DNA of 64,000 nucleotides from Sphingomicrobium sp. XHP0239 (GCF_039555325.1 NZ_CP154608.1:2356001-2420000); one strand, 5' to 3'. Counted from the stretch's first letter, positions 36,740 through 47,905 are shown. The notes: a model not told the origin generated them from the letters alone. Made by a program: numbers and translations.

Positions 36740-37780
36740 CTAGACAATCATCGAGACGGATGCCTGCCAGCCTTCGGGCCGATCGACCCATCGAACCGCG
36801 CCGCCCAGCTGGGACGCGCATCGTTCGACCAACCCCTTGCTAAAACTCAATCTTTTTATCTCCGCCGAGTCAAGGCGTTCGCTGTCCGGAGCGGTTTCTT
36901 CCCAGCAAAGTTCGATCGCTCGCGCCGAACCGCCATCGCTGGCGGCAACCGTTCGCCATTCCACCGACACGCGTCCGTCCGCCGCCGACCAGGTGCCGTG
37001 GCGGACGGCATTGGTGGCCAGTTCGTGCAGGATCAGCGTGATCGGGGTCATCACATGCTCGGGAAGGTCGAGGGCCGGCCCCTCGATGCGCAGGAGGTCG
37101 TCGCCCGGGTCGTGCGGGGCCAGTACGGCGTGCGCCAGTTCGTCCAGCGTGAAATGCTCGGGCGGTCGCTTCTCCACCCCTGCCATGTGCGAGGCCGCGA
37201 GGGAGGAGATCCGCGAGCGTGCATCGACAATCATCTCTTCCTTGGTGTCGGTCGTGCGGGCGCTGATCGACAGTCCCGCCTGGACGATGGCGAACAGGTT
37301 GCGGACGCGGTGGCGCAGTTCGCGATTGAGAAGTTCGAGCTGTTCGCGCTCCTTCTCCAGAGCGGCCTCATGTTCCTTCTGCGTGCTGATGTCCGACCCC
37401 GAAGCGACGATTTCCACCACCTTGCCCGCAGCATCGTAGATAGGCCCGACATGGAAGCGGACCCAGAGGCGTCCGCCGTCCGCGGTCTGCGCGGCGGTTT
37501 CGCGGCGGGTCACCCTGCCCTCGCGCGCACCCTCGATATCGTCGCGGACCGCGCCCTGGACCTCGGGGTCGTAATCCCACCAGAAAGTATCCCAGAAGTG
37601 GCGTCCGATGACGTCCTCCTCGCGAAGGCCCGCGACCGCGAGCGCAGCCTGATCGACCTCCTTGAGGCGCCCGTCCGGGTCGAGGACCGCGACGAACGCG
37701 ACCAGCTGGTTGATGAGGGCCGACATCCGGTCGTCGGTGCGCACGTTCGGATCGTTCGCGAGGGCGGGCGGCTGGGTCAT
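36740..37780 (-). CDS. PAS-containing HWE-type histidine kinase
   Basis: About 346 residues from ATG 37780. A PAS domain spans about residues 20-135 and may bind a light- or redox-sensing cofactor or a small molecule. The phosphoacceptor is His157 in LNRELRHRVRNLFA, typical of HWE/HisKA_2 kinases, with an N box ILHELATNAVRHG and a later CWEE that fits the W-x-E element. It is followed on the same strand by a lone receiver, giving a cytoplasmic two-component pair. Confidence 0.92.
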   Translation of the reverse strand: MTQPPALANDPNVRTDDRMSALINQLVAFVAVLDPDGRLKEVDQAALAVAGLREEDVIGRHFWDTFWWDYDPEVQGAVRDDIEGAREGRVTRRETAAQTADGGRLWVRFHVGPIYDAAGKVVEIVASGSDISTQKEHEAALEKEREQLELLNRELRHRVRNLFAIVQAGLSISARTTDTKEEMIVDARSRISSLAASHMAGVEKRPPEHFTLDELAHAVLAPHDPGDDLLRIEGPALDLPEHVMTPITLILHELATNAVRHGTWSAADGRVSVEWRTVAASDGGSARAIELCWEETAPDSERLDSAEIKRLSFSKGLVERCASQLGGAVRWVDRPEGWQASVSMIV

Positions 37781-37837
37781 GGGACCGGGAGGGACCTTAC
37801 GCAGGGAACAGTAGGAGGAGGCCAACGCCGTGTCTCG

Positions 37838-37857
37838 CCCCGGGGTTGCCCCCGGGG
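37838..37857 (-). terminator. GC-rich hairpin downstream of rimK
   Basis: CCCCGGGG (37838-37845) and CCCCCGGGG (37849-37857) can pair across a short loop. It lies between the rimK stop and the HWE kinase start. No T-run follows. Confidence 0.3.
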
Positions 37858-37885
37858 TCGCCCGTTTGCGGTGAACGGTTGGGGG

Positions 37886-38791
37886 TCAGCCTCGTCCGCG
37901 CGTCCGGGTACGGCCTTCCTTGTAGGTCTTTTCCAGATAGTCGATGATCTTGCCGGCGACGTCGATCTCGGTCGATTTCTCGAGCCCTTCGAGACCGGGC
38001 GAGCTGTTCACCTCCATCACCACCGGCCCGTGCGCGCCGCGCAACAGGTCGACGCCGCAGACGCGCAGGCCCATCGCCTTGGCGGCGAGCGTCGCGGTCT
38101 TGCGTTCGATGGCGGTGATCTTGACCGGCTCGGCAGTGCCGCCGCGGTGGAGGTTGGAGCGGAAGTCGCCGTCCTTGCCGGTGCGCTTCATTGCGGCGAC
38201 GACCTTTTCCCCGATCACGAAGCAGCGGATGTCCGACCCGCCGGCTTCCTTGATGAACTGCTGGGTGAGGATGTTCGAGCCCACGCCCGAAAAGGCTTGG
38301 ATGATGGACTCGGCGGCTTTTTGCGTTTCGCCGAGCACGACGCCGATGCCCTGCGTACCTTCCAGCAGCTTGATGACGACGGGCGCCCCGCCCGCCATCT
38401 CGATGATTTCTTCCGCGCGGCTGGTCTGGTGCGCGAAGACGGTGACCGGCAGGCCGACGCCCTTGCGCGCGAGCAGCTGCATCGAGCGCAGCTTGTCGCG
38501 GCTGCGGCTGATCGCGACGCTCTCGTTGAGCGGGAAGGTCCCCATCATCTCGAACTGACGCAGGACCGCGGTGCCGTAAAAGGTGACGCTCGCCCCGATG
38601 CGCGGGATGACCGCGTCATATTTTGGAAGCTCCTCGCCCTTGTACTTGATGGTCGGCTTGTTCGACGTGATGTTGATGTAGCAGCGCAGGTGATCGATCA
38701 CGTCGATGTCGTGCCCGCGTTCCTGTGCCGCCTCGACCAGCCGTTTGTGCGAGTAGAGATTGGCGTTGCGGCAGGTGAGGGCGATCTTCAT
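37886..38791 (-). CDS. rimK: RimK-type ATP-grasp ligase (ribosomal S6 glutamate ligase family)
   Basis: A 301-residue ATP-grasp protein. The N-terminal [18 protein letters not shown] and the [16 protein letters not shown] loop, plus the metal-binding [15 protein letters not shown] near the C-terminus, match RimK. RimK adds glutamates to the C-terminus of ribosomal protein S6 in E. coli. Whether S6 is the target here is inference. Its start overlaps the stop of the upstream gene 38788-39237 by ATGA, so the two are translationally coupled. Confidence 0.92.
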   Translation of the reverse strand: MKIALTCRNANLYSHKRLVEAAQERGHDIDVIDHLRCYINITSNKPTIKYKGEELPKYDAVIPRIGASVTFYGTAVLRQFEMMGTFPLNESVAISRSRDKLRSMQLLARKGVGLPVTVFAHQTSRAEEIIEMAGGAPVVIKLLEGTQGIGVVLGETQKAAESIIQAFSGVGSNILTQQFIKEAGGSDIRCFVIGEKVVAAMKRTGKDGDFRSNLHRGGTAEPVKITAIERKTATLAAKAMGLRVCGVDLLRGAHGPVVMEVNSSPGLEGLEKSTEIDVAGKIIDYLEKTYKEGRTRTRGRG

Positions 38792-39237
38792 TCGTCTTCC
38801 TTTTCGGCATTGAGATCGGGACGGGTCAGAAATGATTTCGCGGGATCAACGAGCCAGCGCTTGCGAAGTGCCTGCCGTCCGATCAGCATCCTGAATCCCA
38901 TGTCGTCGCGGTTGGTGAGCGTTAGTTCGATCGGATAGGTCGATCCGCCCATTTCGAGATCGGTCTCGATGACAAAACGCCGCTGCCGCATTCCGTTCGA
39001 ACTGGTCACCTCGCGCATGTCGAGCAGCCGAGCGAGGCAGGCGACTTCCTCGTCGTCGTCCTGGTGCGGGTGCAGGAAGAAGGAGAGATGCTCCATCCCC
39101 TCGTTCCGGAAATGATGGACGCGCCAGGCGTGGATCGCGCTGGTCTTGGCGCCGGTGTCGATCTTGGCCTTGATCGCGGGTACGCCCAGCGCGGGAAGCG
39201 CCACCCATTCGCGCCAGCCCACAGTCCCCTTCGTCAT
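38788..39237 (-). CDS. RimK-associated retropepsin-like protein (PF05618)
   Basis: About 149 residues from ATG 39237. The family is often labelled ATP-dependent zinc protease, but the visible motif is [13 protein letters not shown] near residue 24, a DTGA of aspartic (retropepsin) type, and there is no HExxH. It is coupled to rimK by an ATGA overlap, a common arrangement, which suggests a joint role in adding and removing glutamate tails or in S6 turnover. Function unproven. Confidence 0.87.
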   Translation of the reverse strand: MTKGTVGWREWVALPALGVPAIKAKIDTGAKTSAIHAWRVHHFRNEGMEHLSFFLHPHQDDDEEVACLARLLDMREVTSSNGMRQRRFVIETDLEMGGSTYPIELTLTNRDDMGFRMLIGRQALRKRWLVDPAKSFLTRPDLNAEKEDE

Positions 39238-39318
39238 CGTAGATCGTCCCCTCGACACATGCTCTCCGCCCTCCTAGTCAGACGCCGAAAAGTCAATCGC
39301 AGCCAATGAGGACGAGAC

Positions 39319-40710
39319 GTGACCGACACCCGCACCGAAAGTGATTCCATCGGCAATATCGACGTGCCCGCCGACGCCTATTGGGGCGCGCAGACGCAGC
39401 GATCGCTGGGCAACTTTCCCTTCGGCGAGGCGGAGAGGATGCCGATCGGCATCGTCCATGCGCAGGCCATCGTGAAACAGGCCGCGGCGCGGGTGAATCG
39501 CAAGCACGGGCTGAACGGCAAGCTCGCCGACGCGATGGAGGCGGCGGCCAAGGCCGTGATCGCGGGGAAGCACGACGACCAGTTTCCGCTGACCATCTGG
39601 CAGACCGGATCGGGCACCCAGACGAACATGAACGTGAACGAGGTCATCGCGGGAATCGCCAACGAGGCGCTGAGTGGCACGCGCGGCGGCAAGGATCCGG
39701 TGCATCCCAACGATCACGTCAACAAGTCGCAGTCGTCGAACGACACCTTCCCGACCGCGCTGCACGTGTCGGCGGTGATGGCGACGGTCGGCGATCTGTT
39801 CCCGGCGCTGGAAACCCTGACGAAGGCGCTCAAGGCCAAGGCGGAGGAATTCGACCATATCGTCAAGATCGGGCGGACGCATACGCAGGATGCGACGCCG
39901 CTGACGCTGGGGCAGGAATTCTCGGGCTATGCCGCCCAGCTGGTCAGCGCGAAGGCGCGGATCGAGGGCGCGATGGACGGCAGCCTTCGCAAGCTCGCGA
40001 TCGGCGGAACCGCGGTCGGCACCGGCCTCAACGCGCCCGAGAACTGGGCCAACGACATGGCAGAAGCCATCAGCGACATCTCGGGCGAGCGCTTCCATTC
40101 GGCGCCCAACAAGTTCGAGCAGCTGGCGGCCAAGGACGGGCTGGTGTTCTTCCACGGCGCCCTGAACGCGCTAGCGGTCGCGTTGAACAAGATCGCCAAC
40201 GACATCCGCTTCCTCGGTTCGGGCCCCCGTTCGGGACTGGGCGAGTTGAGCCTGCCGGCCAACGAACCGGGCAGCTCGATCATGCCGGGCAAGGTGAACC
40301 CCACGCAGTGCGAGAGCCTGACGATGGTCGCCGCGCAGGTCATGGGCAACCAGCAGGCAGTCACGATCGGCGGCGCGCAGGGGCATTTCGAGCTCAACGT
40401 CTTCATGCCGCTCATCGGGGCGAACGTGCTGCGCTCGATCGACCTGCTCTCCATCGCCATGACGAGCTTCGCGGAACGCTGCGTCGAGGGGATCGAGGCG
40501 AACGAGACGCGCATCAAGGAACTGGTCGAAAATTCGCTGATGCTGGTGACCGCGCTGGCGCCCGAGATCGGCTACGACAATGCCGCCAACATCGCCAAGC
40601 ACGCGCACAAGAACGGACAGACGCTGAAGGCTGCGGGCCTGGAACTCGGGCTCGTCGACGAAGCGACGTTCGACCGGCTGGTGCGGCCCGAGACAATGGT
40701 GGGTCGCTAG
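39319..40710 (+). CDS. fumC: Class II fumarate hydratase
   Basis: A 463-residue product, normal for FumC. It converts fumarate to malate in the TCA cycle and needs no iron-sulfur cluster. The signature [15 protein letters not shown] and the substrate segments [14 protein letters not shown] and [11 protein letters not shown] are intact. It is divergent from the rimK pair and is followed closely by a small lipoprotein gene. Confidence 0.97.
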   Translation: MTDTRTESDSIGNIDVPADAYWGAQTQRSLGNFPFGEAERMPIGIVHAQAIVKQAAARVNRKHGLNGKLADAMEAAAKAVIAGKHDDQFPLTIWQTGSGTQTNMNVNEVIAGIANEALSGTRGGKDPVHPNDHVNKSQSSNDTFPTALHVSAVMATVGDLFPALETLTKALKAKAEEFDHIVKIGRTHTQDATPLTLGQEFSGYAAQLVSAKARIEGAMDGSLRKLAIGGTAVGTGLNAPENWANDMAEAISDISGERFHSAPNKFEQLAAKDGLVFFHGALNALAVALNKIANDIRFLGSGPRSGLGELSLPANEPGSSIMPGKVNPTQCESLTMVAAQVMGNQQAVTIGGAQGHFELNVFMPLIGANVLRSIDLLSIAMTSFAERCVEGIEANETRIKELVENSLMLVTALAPEIGYDNAANIAKHAHKNGQTLKAAGLELGLVDEATFDRLVRPETMVGR

Positions 40711-40736
40711 GGTTCACGGCCAATAGGGAGAGGATC

Positions 40737-41261
40737 ATGCGGACAGGATGGATCGGTGCGATTGGGGCGGCGGCGATGCTCGCCGCCTGTTCCTCCAGCG
40801 GCTCGAGTAGCGTGGCCGCGTCCCCCGTGGCGGCGACGAATGTGGCGGCGCTGACGGCGGCGGGCTTCGTCGAACAGGCGGCCTCCGCCGCGCTTTTCGC
40901 GATCGAGGCCGCCCGGCTGGCCGAAGTCCGGTCGAGCGACGCCGACGTGCGGCGCATCGCGCGAATGCAGCGCGAAGCGGGCGAAGCGATCGGGTCGCAG
41001 CTTTCCTATGCCGGGCCGCGCGTCAACGCCGTTCCGCGCAACACGCTCGTCCCGGCGCACGAAGCGTTGCTCGCTCGGTTGCGCGCTGCCCCCGATTTCG
41101 ACGACGCCTACCTCGAGCAGCAGAAGGATTTCGTCACGTCGATGCGCGCGTTCCACCGCGACTATGCGGTGCGCGGCGGGTCGGCGACGCTGCGCCCGGT
41201 GGCCGATTACGGGGCGGAGAAGCTGGACGAGCAACTGCAGGCGATCGAACGCGCCGACTGA
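40737..41261 (+). CDS. DUF4142-like lipoprotein
   Basis: About 174 residues from ATG 40737, with GGAG upstream. [21 protein letters not shown] gives a lipobox (LAAC). The helical mature part ([23 protein letters not shown] ... [16 protein letters not shown]) resembles DUF4142 proteins, predicted four-helix bundles of unknown role exported to the periplasm. It lies 26 bases after fumC, on the same strand. Confidence 0.8.
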   Translation: MRTGWIGAIGAAAMLAACSSSGSSSVAASPVAATNVAALTAAGFVEQAASAALFAIEAARLAEVRSSDADVRRIARMQREAGEAIGSQLSYAGPRVNAVPRNTLVPAHEALLARLRAAPDFDDAYLEQQKDFVTSMRAFHRDYAVRGGSATLRPVADYGAEKLDEQLQAIERAD

Positions 41262-41431
41262 GCCCGCCCCAACGCGCCCGGCGCGGCCTCGTGCCGGGTC
41301 CGTATCCAATGGAGCAAAGCGCCCGCCTCGCGCGCTTTACGGGGGAAGGGCGAGGGTGCTACTGCGCGCCCCAACCGACCGGCGGCCCTGCCGGGACAGA
41401 CGAAGAAACCGATGATAAGGAAGAGATCCGC

Positions 41432-44107
41432 ATGACCGCGACCGGCCACGACAGCATGAACACCAAGACGACGCTGAGCGTCGATGGCCAGGAGTATAGC
41501 TACTACAGCCTCGAAAAGGCGGCCGAACAGGTCGGCGACATTTCCAAGCTGCCCTTCTCGATGAAGGTGCTGCTGGAGAACATGTTGCGGTTCGAGGACG
41601 GCAATACGGTCACCAAGGACGACGTGCAGGCGATCGTCGACTGGCAGAAGGAACAGCGGATCGACCGCGAGATCCAGTATCGCCCTGCGCGCGTGCTGAT
41701 GCAGGATTTCACGGGCGTTCCCGCCGTCGTCGACCTCGCTGCGATGCGCGACGGGATCAAGGCGCTGGGCGGCGATGCGCAGAAGATCAATCCGCAGGTG
41801 CCCGTGCACCTCGTCATCGATCACAGCGTGATGGTCGACGAATTCGGCACCCCGATGGCGTTCGAACAGAATGTCGAGCGGGAATATGAGCGCAACCGCG
41901 AACGCTACGAATTCCTCAAGTGGGGCGCGTCGGCCTTCGACAATTTCCAGGTGGTGCCGCCCGGCACCGGCATCTGCCACCAGGTCAATCTGGAATATAT
42001 CGGTCGGTGCGTCTGGGCCTCGAAGGGTCCGGACGGCGACATGGTCGCCTATCCCGACACGCTCGTCGGCACCGACAGCCATACGACGATGATCAACGGG
42101 TTGGGCGTGCTCGGCTGGGGCGTCGGCGGGATCGAGGCCGAGGCAGCGATGCTCGGCCAGCCCATCTCGATGCTGGTTCCCGAAGTCGTCGGCTTCAAGC
42201 TGACGGGCGAGATGGCCGAGGGGGTCACCGCCACCGACCTCGTGCTGACCGTCACGCAGATGCTGCGCGAAAAGGGCGTCGTTGGACGGTTCGTCGAATT
42301 CTACGGCGCCGGGCTCGACAATCTGTCGCTCGCCGACCGTGCGACCATCGCCAACATGGCCCCCGAATATGGCGCGACCTGCGGCTTCTTCCCGATCGAC
42401 GATCGGACGATGGACTACATGGAACTGACCGGGCGCGGAGACCAGATCCCGCTCATCAAGGAATATCTGAAGGCGCAGGGCATGTGGCGCACCGCCGACA
42501 TGGCCGATCCCGTGTTCACCGATACGCTGGAACTCGACATGGGCGAAGTGGTCCCGAGCCTGGCCGGACCCAAGCGCCCTCAGGATCGCGTCCTCCTCAC
42601 CGACATGGCGTCGGAGTTCAAGAAGCTGGTCGACACCGTCTATGATGGCGGTGCCAAGGGCAAGGACGTGGCGATCGAGGGCGAGGATTACGGCCTCACC
42701 GACGGCGACGTCGTGATCGCGGCGATCACCAGCTGCACCAACACCTCCAACCCCGATGTGATGATCGCCGCCGGCCTCGTCGCGAAGAAGGCGCGCGAAC
42801 TGGGCCTCACCCGCAAGCCGTGGGTGAAGACCAGCCTCGCGCCGGGAAGCCAGGTGGTCACCGATTATCTCGACAAGGCCGGGCTGTCGGACGATCTCGA
42901 CGCCATCGGTTTCGACCTCGTCGGCTATGGCTGCACGACCTGCATCGGCAATTCCGGGCCGCTTCCGCCGCCCGTCAGCAAGGCGATCCACGATCACGAC
43001 CTCGTCGCCTGCTCGGTCCTGTCGGGCAACCGCAACTTCGAGGGTCGCGTGTCTCCCGACGTGCGCGCCAACTATCTCGCCAGTCCGCCGCTGGTGGTCG
43101 CCTACGCGATCCTCGGCAATACGCGCGACGATATCACGACCTGCTCGCTGGGCAAGGACAAGGATGGCAACGACGTCTATCTGAAGGATATCTGGCCGAG
43201 CAACGACGAGATCCGCAGTCTCGTCAACCAGCACGTCAATGCCAAGATGTTCCGGGAACGCTACGCCGAAGTCTACTCGGGCGATCAGCGCTGGAAGGCG
43301 ATCGACGTGTCGGGTGGCGATACCTACGACTGGCCCGCCGACAGCACCTATATCCAGAACCCGCCCTATTTCCGGGACATGGGCATGGATCCCGACGCGA
43401 CGGGCGACATCATGGGCGCACGTCCGCTGGCGGTGTTCGGCGATTCGATCACCACCGACCACATCAGTCCCGCGGGGGCCATCAAGGCCGACAGCCCGGC
43501 GGGCGAATACCTCCAGAAGCACGGCGTCGAGCGGCGCGAGTTTAACAGCTACGGCGCGCGTCGCGGCAACCACGAAGTGATGATGCGTGGCACCTTCGCC
43601 AACATCCGCATCAAGAACCAGATGCTCGACGATGTCGAAGGCGGCTACACCAAGGGCCCGCAGGGAGAGGTCAAGCCGATCTACGACGCGGCGATGGATT
43701 ACATGCAGAACGGCACGCCGCTGGTGGTGCTGGCGGGCAAGGAATATGGCACCGGCTCGTCGCGCGACTGGGCGGCGAAGGGCACGATCCTGCAGGGCGT
43801 GAAGGCAGTCATCGCGATGAGCTACGAGCGGATCCACCGTTCCAACCTCGTCGGTATGGGCGTGTTGCCGCTGCAGTTCATGGACGGCGAGGGGCCCGAG
43901 CATTTCGGGTTCGACGGATCGGAAACGTTCGACATCAAGGGACTGTCGGGGCTCGAACCGCGGCAGGATGTCGAGGTCGTCGCCACGCGGGCGGACGGCG
44001 AGACCGTGGAGTTCACCGCCAAGTGCCGGATCGATACCTACAACGAACTCGAATATTACAAGAATTCGGGCATTCTGCACTACGTGCTGCGCAAGCTAGC
44101 GGCGTAG
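41432..44107 (+). CDS. acnA: Aconitate hydratase A
   Basis: About 891 residues from ATG 41432 (an internal ATG at 41456 is possible). It interconverts citrate and isocitrate. The cluster cysteines appear in [11 protein letters not shown] and [11 protein letters not shown], and the swivel-domain arginine in [10 protein letters not shown]. Both TCA enzymes of this window, fumC and acnA, lie on the same strand but are separated by a lipoprotein gene and 170 bp. Strong hairpin terminator follows. Confidence 0.97.
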   Translation: MTATGHDSMNTKTTLSVDGQEYSYYSLEKAAEQVGDISKLPFSMKVLLENMLRFEDGNTVTKDDVQAIVDWQKEQRIDREIQYRPARVLMQDFTGVPAVVDLAAMRDGIKALGGDAQKINPQVPVHLVIDHSVMVDEFGTPMAFEQNVEREYERNRERYEFLKWGASAFDNFQVVPPGTGICHQVNLEYIGRCVWASKGPDGDMVAYPDTLVGTDSHTTMINGLGVLGWGVGGIEAEAAMLGQPISMLVPEVVGFKLTGEMAEGVTATDLVLTVTQMLREKGVVGRFVEFYGAGLDNLSLADRATIANMAPEYGATCGFFPIDDRTMDYMELTGRGDQIPLIKEYLKAQGMWRTADMADPVFTDTLELDMGEVVPSLAGPKRPQDRVLLTDMASEFKKLVDTVYDGGAKGKDVAIEGEDYGLTDGDVVIAAITSCTNTSNPDVMIAAGLVAKKARELGLTRKPWVKTSLAPGSQVVTDYLDKAGLSDDLDAIGFDLVGYGCTTCIGNSGPLPPPVSKAIHDHDLVACSVLSGNRNFEGRVSPDVRANYLASPPLVVAYAILGNTRDDITTCSLGKDKDGNDVYLKDIWPSNDEIRSLVNQHVNAKMFRERYAEVYSGDQRWKAIDVSGGDTYDWPADSTYIQNPPYFRDMGMDPDATGDIMGARPLAVFGDSITTDHISPAGAIKADSPAGEYLQKHGVERREFNSYGARRGNHEVMMRGTFANIRIKNQMLDDVEGGYTKGPQGEVKPIYDAAMDYMQNGTPLVVLAGKEYGTGSSRDWAAKGTILQGVKAVIAMSYERIHRSNLVGMGVLPLQFMDGEGPEHFGFDGSETFDIKGLSGLEPRQDVEVVATRADGETVEFTAKCRIDTYNELEYYKNSGILHYVLRKLAA

Positions 44108-44128
44108 ATCGCAGCGACGCGAACGATG

Positions 44129-44158
44129 AAGGGCGGTCCCTGCGGGGCCGCCCTTTTT
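44129..44158 (+). terminator. Rho-independent terminator after acnA
   Basis: An AGGGCGG...CCGCCCT stem with inner GG/CC pairs and a short TGC loop is followed by TTTTT on the plus strand. It also overlaps the convergent end of the TonB receptor gene at 44159, and could serve both. Confidence 0.85.
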
Positions 44159-46135
44159 CTATGGCGTGATCTTCACACCCACCCAGAGCGTCCGGCCGCG
44201 CGCGCGTTCGCGGGTGCCGTCGCCGAGGACATCGGTCAGGACTTGCGCATCGGCGAGATTCTCGCCGCGAAGCTCGAGCGCGACGCGGCGTTCGAGCGGG
44301 ATGCTCGCAAAGGCGTCGAACGTCAGCGCGCTGTCGAGTTCGATGCTGTTGGCAAGGTCTTCGTAGCGCGCACCTTCCCATCTGGCCGTTAGCTGGGCGA
44401 GGGTGTCGCCCCGTTCCCAGCCGATCGTCGCGGAGCCGGTACGGCGCGGGCTCTGCTGCGGACGATTGCCGTCGAACGCGGCGGCGGCGCCCGACGTGTC
44501 GATCGTCGCGTCGGCAAAGCCGTAGAGGAGGCGCGCCTGCCACGGGCCAGTTTCGTAGGTGGCGTCCAGTTCAAGGCCGCGGCTGGTGATGCCGCCCAAG
44601 TTCTGCCGCTGCGAGTAGATGCCCGCGCCCGATACGAAACCGACGCCGGGAAACTGGCCGGGACCGGTGTCGAGCGGCACGTTGGCGATGGCGCCGACGA
44701 GGCGCTGCGCGAAGAGGGTGACGCCCGCGGAGAAGGCTGGGCTGCCGATGCGGGCACCGATATCGAGGCCGTAGCTGGTTTCGGGATCGAGCGCCTCGTT
44801 CGCCGCGGTGGCGTCGGGGCCGACGCGGAAGGGACGGTAGAGTTCGTTCAGGGTCGGCAGGCGCCAGCCGCGATAGGCGGCGGCGGACAGGCGCAGCGTG
44901 CGGATGTCGCGGGTGAGGTCGAGGCGGCCCGACCATTCGGTCCCGTCGCGGGGCGCGAAGATGCTGTCCTCGAGGCTCGCCCCGTCGGCGAGGACGTCGA
45001 TGGTGCGAAACCCCTCGCCGATTTCCCAGCGGTCGACGCGCAGCGCGAGGCGGGCGTCGGCGATCCCGAGGTCGCGGTCGGCCGCGCCGAAAAGGCCGTA
45101 GATGCGGTTCTCTCCGCCCGCCCGCCGTTCGCGCGTCGGAGCGGCGTTCTCGAACAGGAACCGCTCGCGCACCTCGCCCTCGTAGCGGCGCCATCCCGCG
45201 CCGATGGAGGCGGGGCCGACATCGATCTGGCCCTCGATGCCGAGGCCCGTGGCGGGGACGTCATACTGGTCGAGCACGACGCTGGTGGTCGCCCGGGCGT
45301 CGTCGAGCGCGGCGAAACGGGTTTCGAACTGGCGGTCCTGCCACCAGCCGGTCAATTCGAACGGCAGTGCACCTTCGCGGTCGACTAGCCGGAGCGACAG
45401 GTCGAGCCCCTCGGCGCGATTGTCGCTGCCGTCGAAGCCGCGATCGCGTTCGTCGGTGAACATGGCGAGCCCCGCCTGCGCTTCGAGGCCGCCCAATGGA
45501 TAGACGAGCCGTCCGCGCGAGACGCGCTGTTCGGTCCGCGCGGCGCGGTCGGCGGGGCCGCGATCCTCCTCGACGATCGGGATGAAGCCGTCGCTCTCGA
45601 TGAAGCCCGACGCCGTCTGGACGAACCCGTCGCCGATTTCGAAATGACCCGAGGAGGACAGATCCCAGCGATCGTCGCCGCCCCATGCGGCGCGGTAGGT
45701 CCGGGGACTGCGCGCCAGCGTGTCGATGGCGATGCTGCCCGCCACCGCGCCGGGCTGGGCGTCGGCGCCATAGCGGACGGCGAGCCGGTCGATGGCGACG
45801 GGATCGATCGCGGCGAAGTTGATCCATCCGCCGAACGGGTCGGCCTGCGGCACCCCGTCGATGGTCAGCGCGAGGCGGCTGGCCGCGTTGCCGCCGAGGC
45901 CGCGTGCGGTGATGCCCTGGCTGGTCGGATGAACGGAGCGCCCGTCGGCGCGGCGGAAGGCGGCGAGATTGGGGGTGCGCGCGAGCAGTTCCTCGATCCG
46001 TCCGCTGGCGAGCGTCTCGGCATCCTCCGCATCGTAGGTGATCGCGGCGGGCGCATCGTCGTCGAGCGCGCGGCCGGTGACGACGATGGGGGCGGGGTCC
46101 GCGGGCTGGAACGCGAGCAGGGCGAGGATCATCAC
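44159..46135 (-). CDS. TonB-dependent outer-membrane receptor
   Basis: About 658 residues. A short hydrophobic leader is followed by a plug domain starting PIVVTGRALDDDAPAAITY, then RIEELLARTPNL and a beta-barrel region up to GRTLWVGVKITP. The TonB-box-like PIVVTG and plug motif (ITARGLGGNAASRLALTIDG) are typical. The start is GTG 46135 or ATG 46132, both overlapping the YgfZ stop. It imports a siderophore, cobalamin or other ligand; which one cannot be read from sequence. The C-terminus lacks the usual terminal Phe. Confidence 0.88.
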   Translation of the reverse strand: MMILALLAFQPADPAPIVVTGRALDDDAPAAITYDAEDAETLASGRIEELLARTPNLAAFRRADGRSVHPTSQGITARGLGGNAASRLALTIDGVPQADPFGGWINFAAIDPVAIDRLAVRYGADAQPGAVAGSIAIDTLARSPRTYRAAWGGDDRWDLSSSGHFEIGDGFVQTASGFIESDGFIPIVEEDRGPADRAARTEQRVSRGRLVYPLGGLEAQAGLAMFTDERDRGFDGSDNRAEGLDLSLRLVDREGALPFELTGWWQDRQFETRFAALDDARATTSVVLDQYDVPATGLGIEGQIDVGPASIGAGWRRYEGEVRERFLFENAAPTRERRAGGENRIYGLFGAADRDLGIADARLALRVDRWEIGEGFRTIDVLADGASLEDSIFAPRDGTEWSGRLDLTRDIRTLRLSAAAYRGWRLPTLNELYRPFRVGPDATAANEALDPETSYGLDIGARIGSPAFSAGVTLFAQRLVGAIANVPLDTGPGQFPGVGFVSGAGIYSQRQNLGGITSRGLELDATYETGPWQARLLYGFADATIDTSGAAAAFDGNRPQQSPRRTGSATIGWERGDTLAQLTARWEGARYEDLANSIELDSALTFDAFASIPLERRVALELRGENLADAQVLTDVLGDGTRERARGRTLWVGVKITP

Positions 46136-46827
46136 GCCATCGCTTCCTGCAGCCAGTCGGGTAGCAGCGCATCGTCCGGCACGGCGTCGATGCGCGCGTG
46201 CACGACCGAGCGGTCGAGGTCGGGATAGAAGGCGCGGGCCTTTTCATGCTCGCCCGCAACCACGAAGAGCCGTCGGTTCACCTTGTTGCGCCAGTTCATG
46301 CGCGCGGTGTTCTCCTGCCCCACGAAGCAGCCCTTGTCGAAGGCCACGCCGTTCAGTTCGCGGGCATTGGTCTCGAGCCACAGCAGGTCGGCAATCTCGG
46401 CGTTCCCCTCGCAGATGTTGAGCGACAGGCGGTGGGCGTCGTAACCGGCGGCGGTGTCCTCCGCGGGAGCGAGCCAGCGGCGACCCATGTCCGGATGGCG
46501 GGGATCGGATGCGCCTTGGTCACCCGCGCCGCTCCAGTGGACGGCGAGGTCGTCATCCCTTCCGATCTCGATCTTGCGGCGAAGGCGATACATCGTCAGC
46601 CGCTTTGCGAGTTCCTCCGCCTCATCGTCCCTAACGTCGATCAGCCAGTCGTCGCCGTCGGGCCAGACGAAGAAATCGAACAGGGTCTTGCCCTGCGGCG
46701 TCAGCAACCCCGCCCAGACCGGGCCGTCGGGAGACAGGCGGTTGGTGACGAGGCTGTCGAGGAAGGGCTGCACGCCTTCGCCGGACAGGCGGAGGACGGC
46801 GCGATCGATCAAGGTGGTTGCGGGCAT
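46132..46827 (-). CDS. ygfZ: YgfZ/GcvT-like folate-binding protein
   Basis: A 231-residue protein, shorter than E. coli YgfZ (326) but like alphaproteobacterial forms. The signature KGCFVGQE sits near residue 168. YgfZ uses tetrahydrofolate to help assemble or repair certain Fe-S proteins. Its stop overlaps the start of the TonB receptor gene, so the receptor may be translationally coupled. It is divergent from pyrC (40-base gap). Confidence 0.9.
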   Translation of the reverse strand: MPATTLIDRAVLRLSGEGVQPFLDSLVTNRLSPDGPVWAGLLTPQGKTLFDFFVWPDGDDWLIDVRDDEAEELAKRLTMYRLRRKIEIGRDDDLAVHWSGAGDQGASDPRHPDMGRRWLAPAEDTAAGYDAHRLSLNICEGNAEIADLLWLETNARELNGVAFDKGCFVGQENTARMNWRNKVNRRLFVVAGEHEKARAFYPDLDRSVVHARIDAVPDDALLPDWLQEAMA

Positions 46828-46867
46828 GCGCTTGAGCTAGGTGCGGCCTCGACCTAAGGCAACCGGC

Positions 46868-47905
46868 ATGACCGATACGATCACGATCCGCCGCCCCGAC
46901 GACTGGCACCTGCACCTTCGCGACGGGGCGATGATGGCGGCGGTGCTGCCCTATACGGCGCGCCAGTTCGCGCGGGCCATCGTGATGCCCAACCTGTCGC
47001 CGCCGATCACCGCGGTCGATGCCGCGCGGGCCTATCGCGAGCGGATCGTCGGCGCGCTTCCGGAAGGATCCGATTTCACGCCGCTGATGACTGCCTATCT
47101 GACCGACGACACCGATCCCGACGCAATCGAGCGCGGGTTTCGCGACGGCGTGTGGGTCGCGGCCAAGCTCTATCCGGCGGGGGCGACGACCAATTCGGCG
47201 TCGGGCGTGACCGACATTCGCAAGATCGACCGGGTCATCGAGCGGATGGAGGCGATCGGCATGCCGCTGCTCGCCCATGGCGAGGTCACGGACAACGAGA
47301 TCGACATCTTCGACCGCGAGGCGGTGTTCATCGACCGGATCGCCATCCCGTTGCTGGACCGGCACCCGGGTCTGAAATTCGTGTTCGAGCATATCACGAC
47401 GAGGGAAGCCACGGACTTCGTGGCGGGCGGGGACGATCGGATCGCCGCCACGATCACGCCGCAACACCTTCAGATCAACCGTAACGCGATTTTCGCAGGG
47501 GGGCTCAATCCGCATGCCTATTGCCTGCCGGTCGCCAAGCGCGAGCTGCACCGGCGCGCGGTGCGGGCGGCGGCGACGGGCGGGTCAGGCAAGTTCTTCC
47601 TCGGCACCGACAGCGCGCCGCATACCCGCTCTGCCAAGGAAAGCGCGTGCGGGTGCGCGGGCATCTTCAACGCTCCCCACGCGCTCGAATGCTATGCGCA
47701 GGTGTTCGACGAGGAAGGCGCGCTCGACCGGTTCGAGGCGTTCGCCAGTCTCGACGGGCCGCGCTTCTACGGCCTGCCGGTCAACGAGGAACGGATCACG
47801 CTCGAGCGGCGCGACGTGACGGTGGAGCCGGAGATCGATGCGGGGAGCGAGGCGGTCGTTCCCTACCGCGCGGGCGAGACGCTGGGATGGGCGCTAGCCG
47901 TCTGA
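46868..47905 (+). CDS. pyrC: Dihydroorotase, class II type
   Basis: About 345 residues from ATG 46868. It makes dihydroorotate in pyrimidine synthesis. The zinc ligands appear in DDWHLHLRDG at residue 10 and in the LAHGEV segment; GTDSAPHT carries the catalytic Asp region. Length and motif match the PyrC of gammaproteobacteria. The last 12 bases overlap the convergent Crp/Fnr gene. Confidence 0.95.
   Translation: MTDTITIRRPDDWHLHLRDGAMMAAVLPYTARQFARAIVMPNLSPPITAVDAARAYRERIVGALPEGSDFTPLMTAYLTDDTDPDAIERGFRDGVWVAAKLYPAGATTNSASGVTDIRKIDRVIERMEAIGMPLLAHGEVTDNEIDIFDREAVFIDRIAIPLLDRHPGLKFVFEHITTREATDFVAGGDDRIAATITPQHLQINRNAIFAGGLNPHAYCLPVAKRELHRRAVRAAATGGSGKFFLGTDSAPHTRSAKESACGCAGIFNAPHALECYAQVFDEEGALDRFEAFASLDGPRFYGLPVNEERITLERRDVTVEPEIDAGSEAVVPYRAGETLGWALAV

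Noticed and set aside
36467..38938. 823-codon plus-strand open frame across the HWE kinase and rimK
   Set aside because: It spans several well-supported minus-strand genes and shows no domain.
41207..44080. 957-codon minus-strand open frame opposite aconitase
   Set aside because: Shadow of acnA in the complementary frame; composition is typical of antisense GC-rich frames and no domain is visible.
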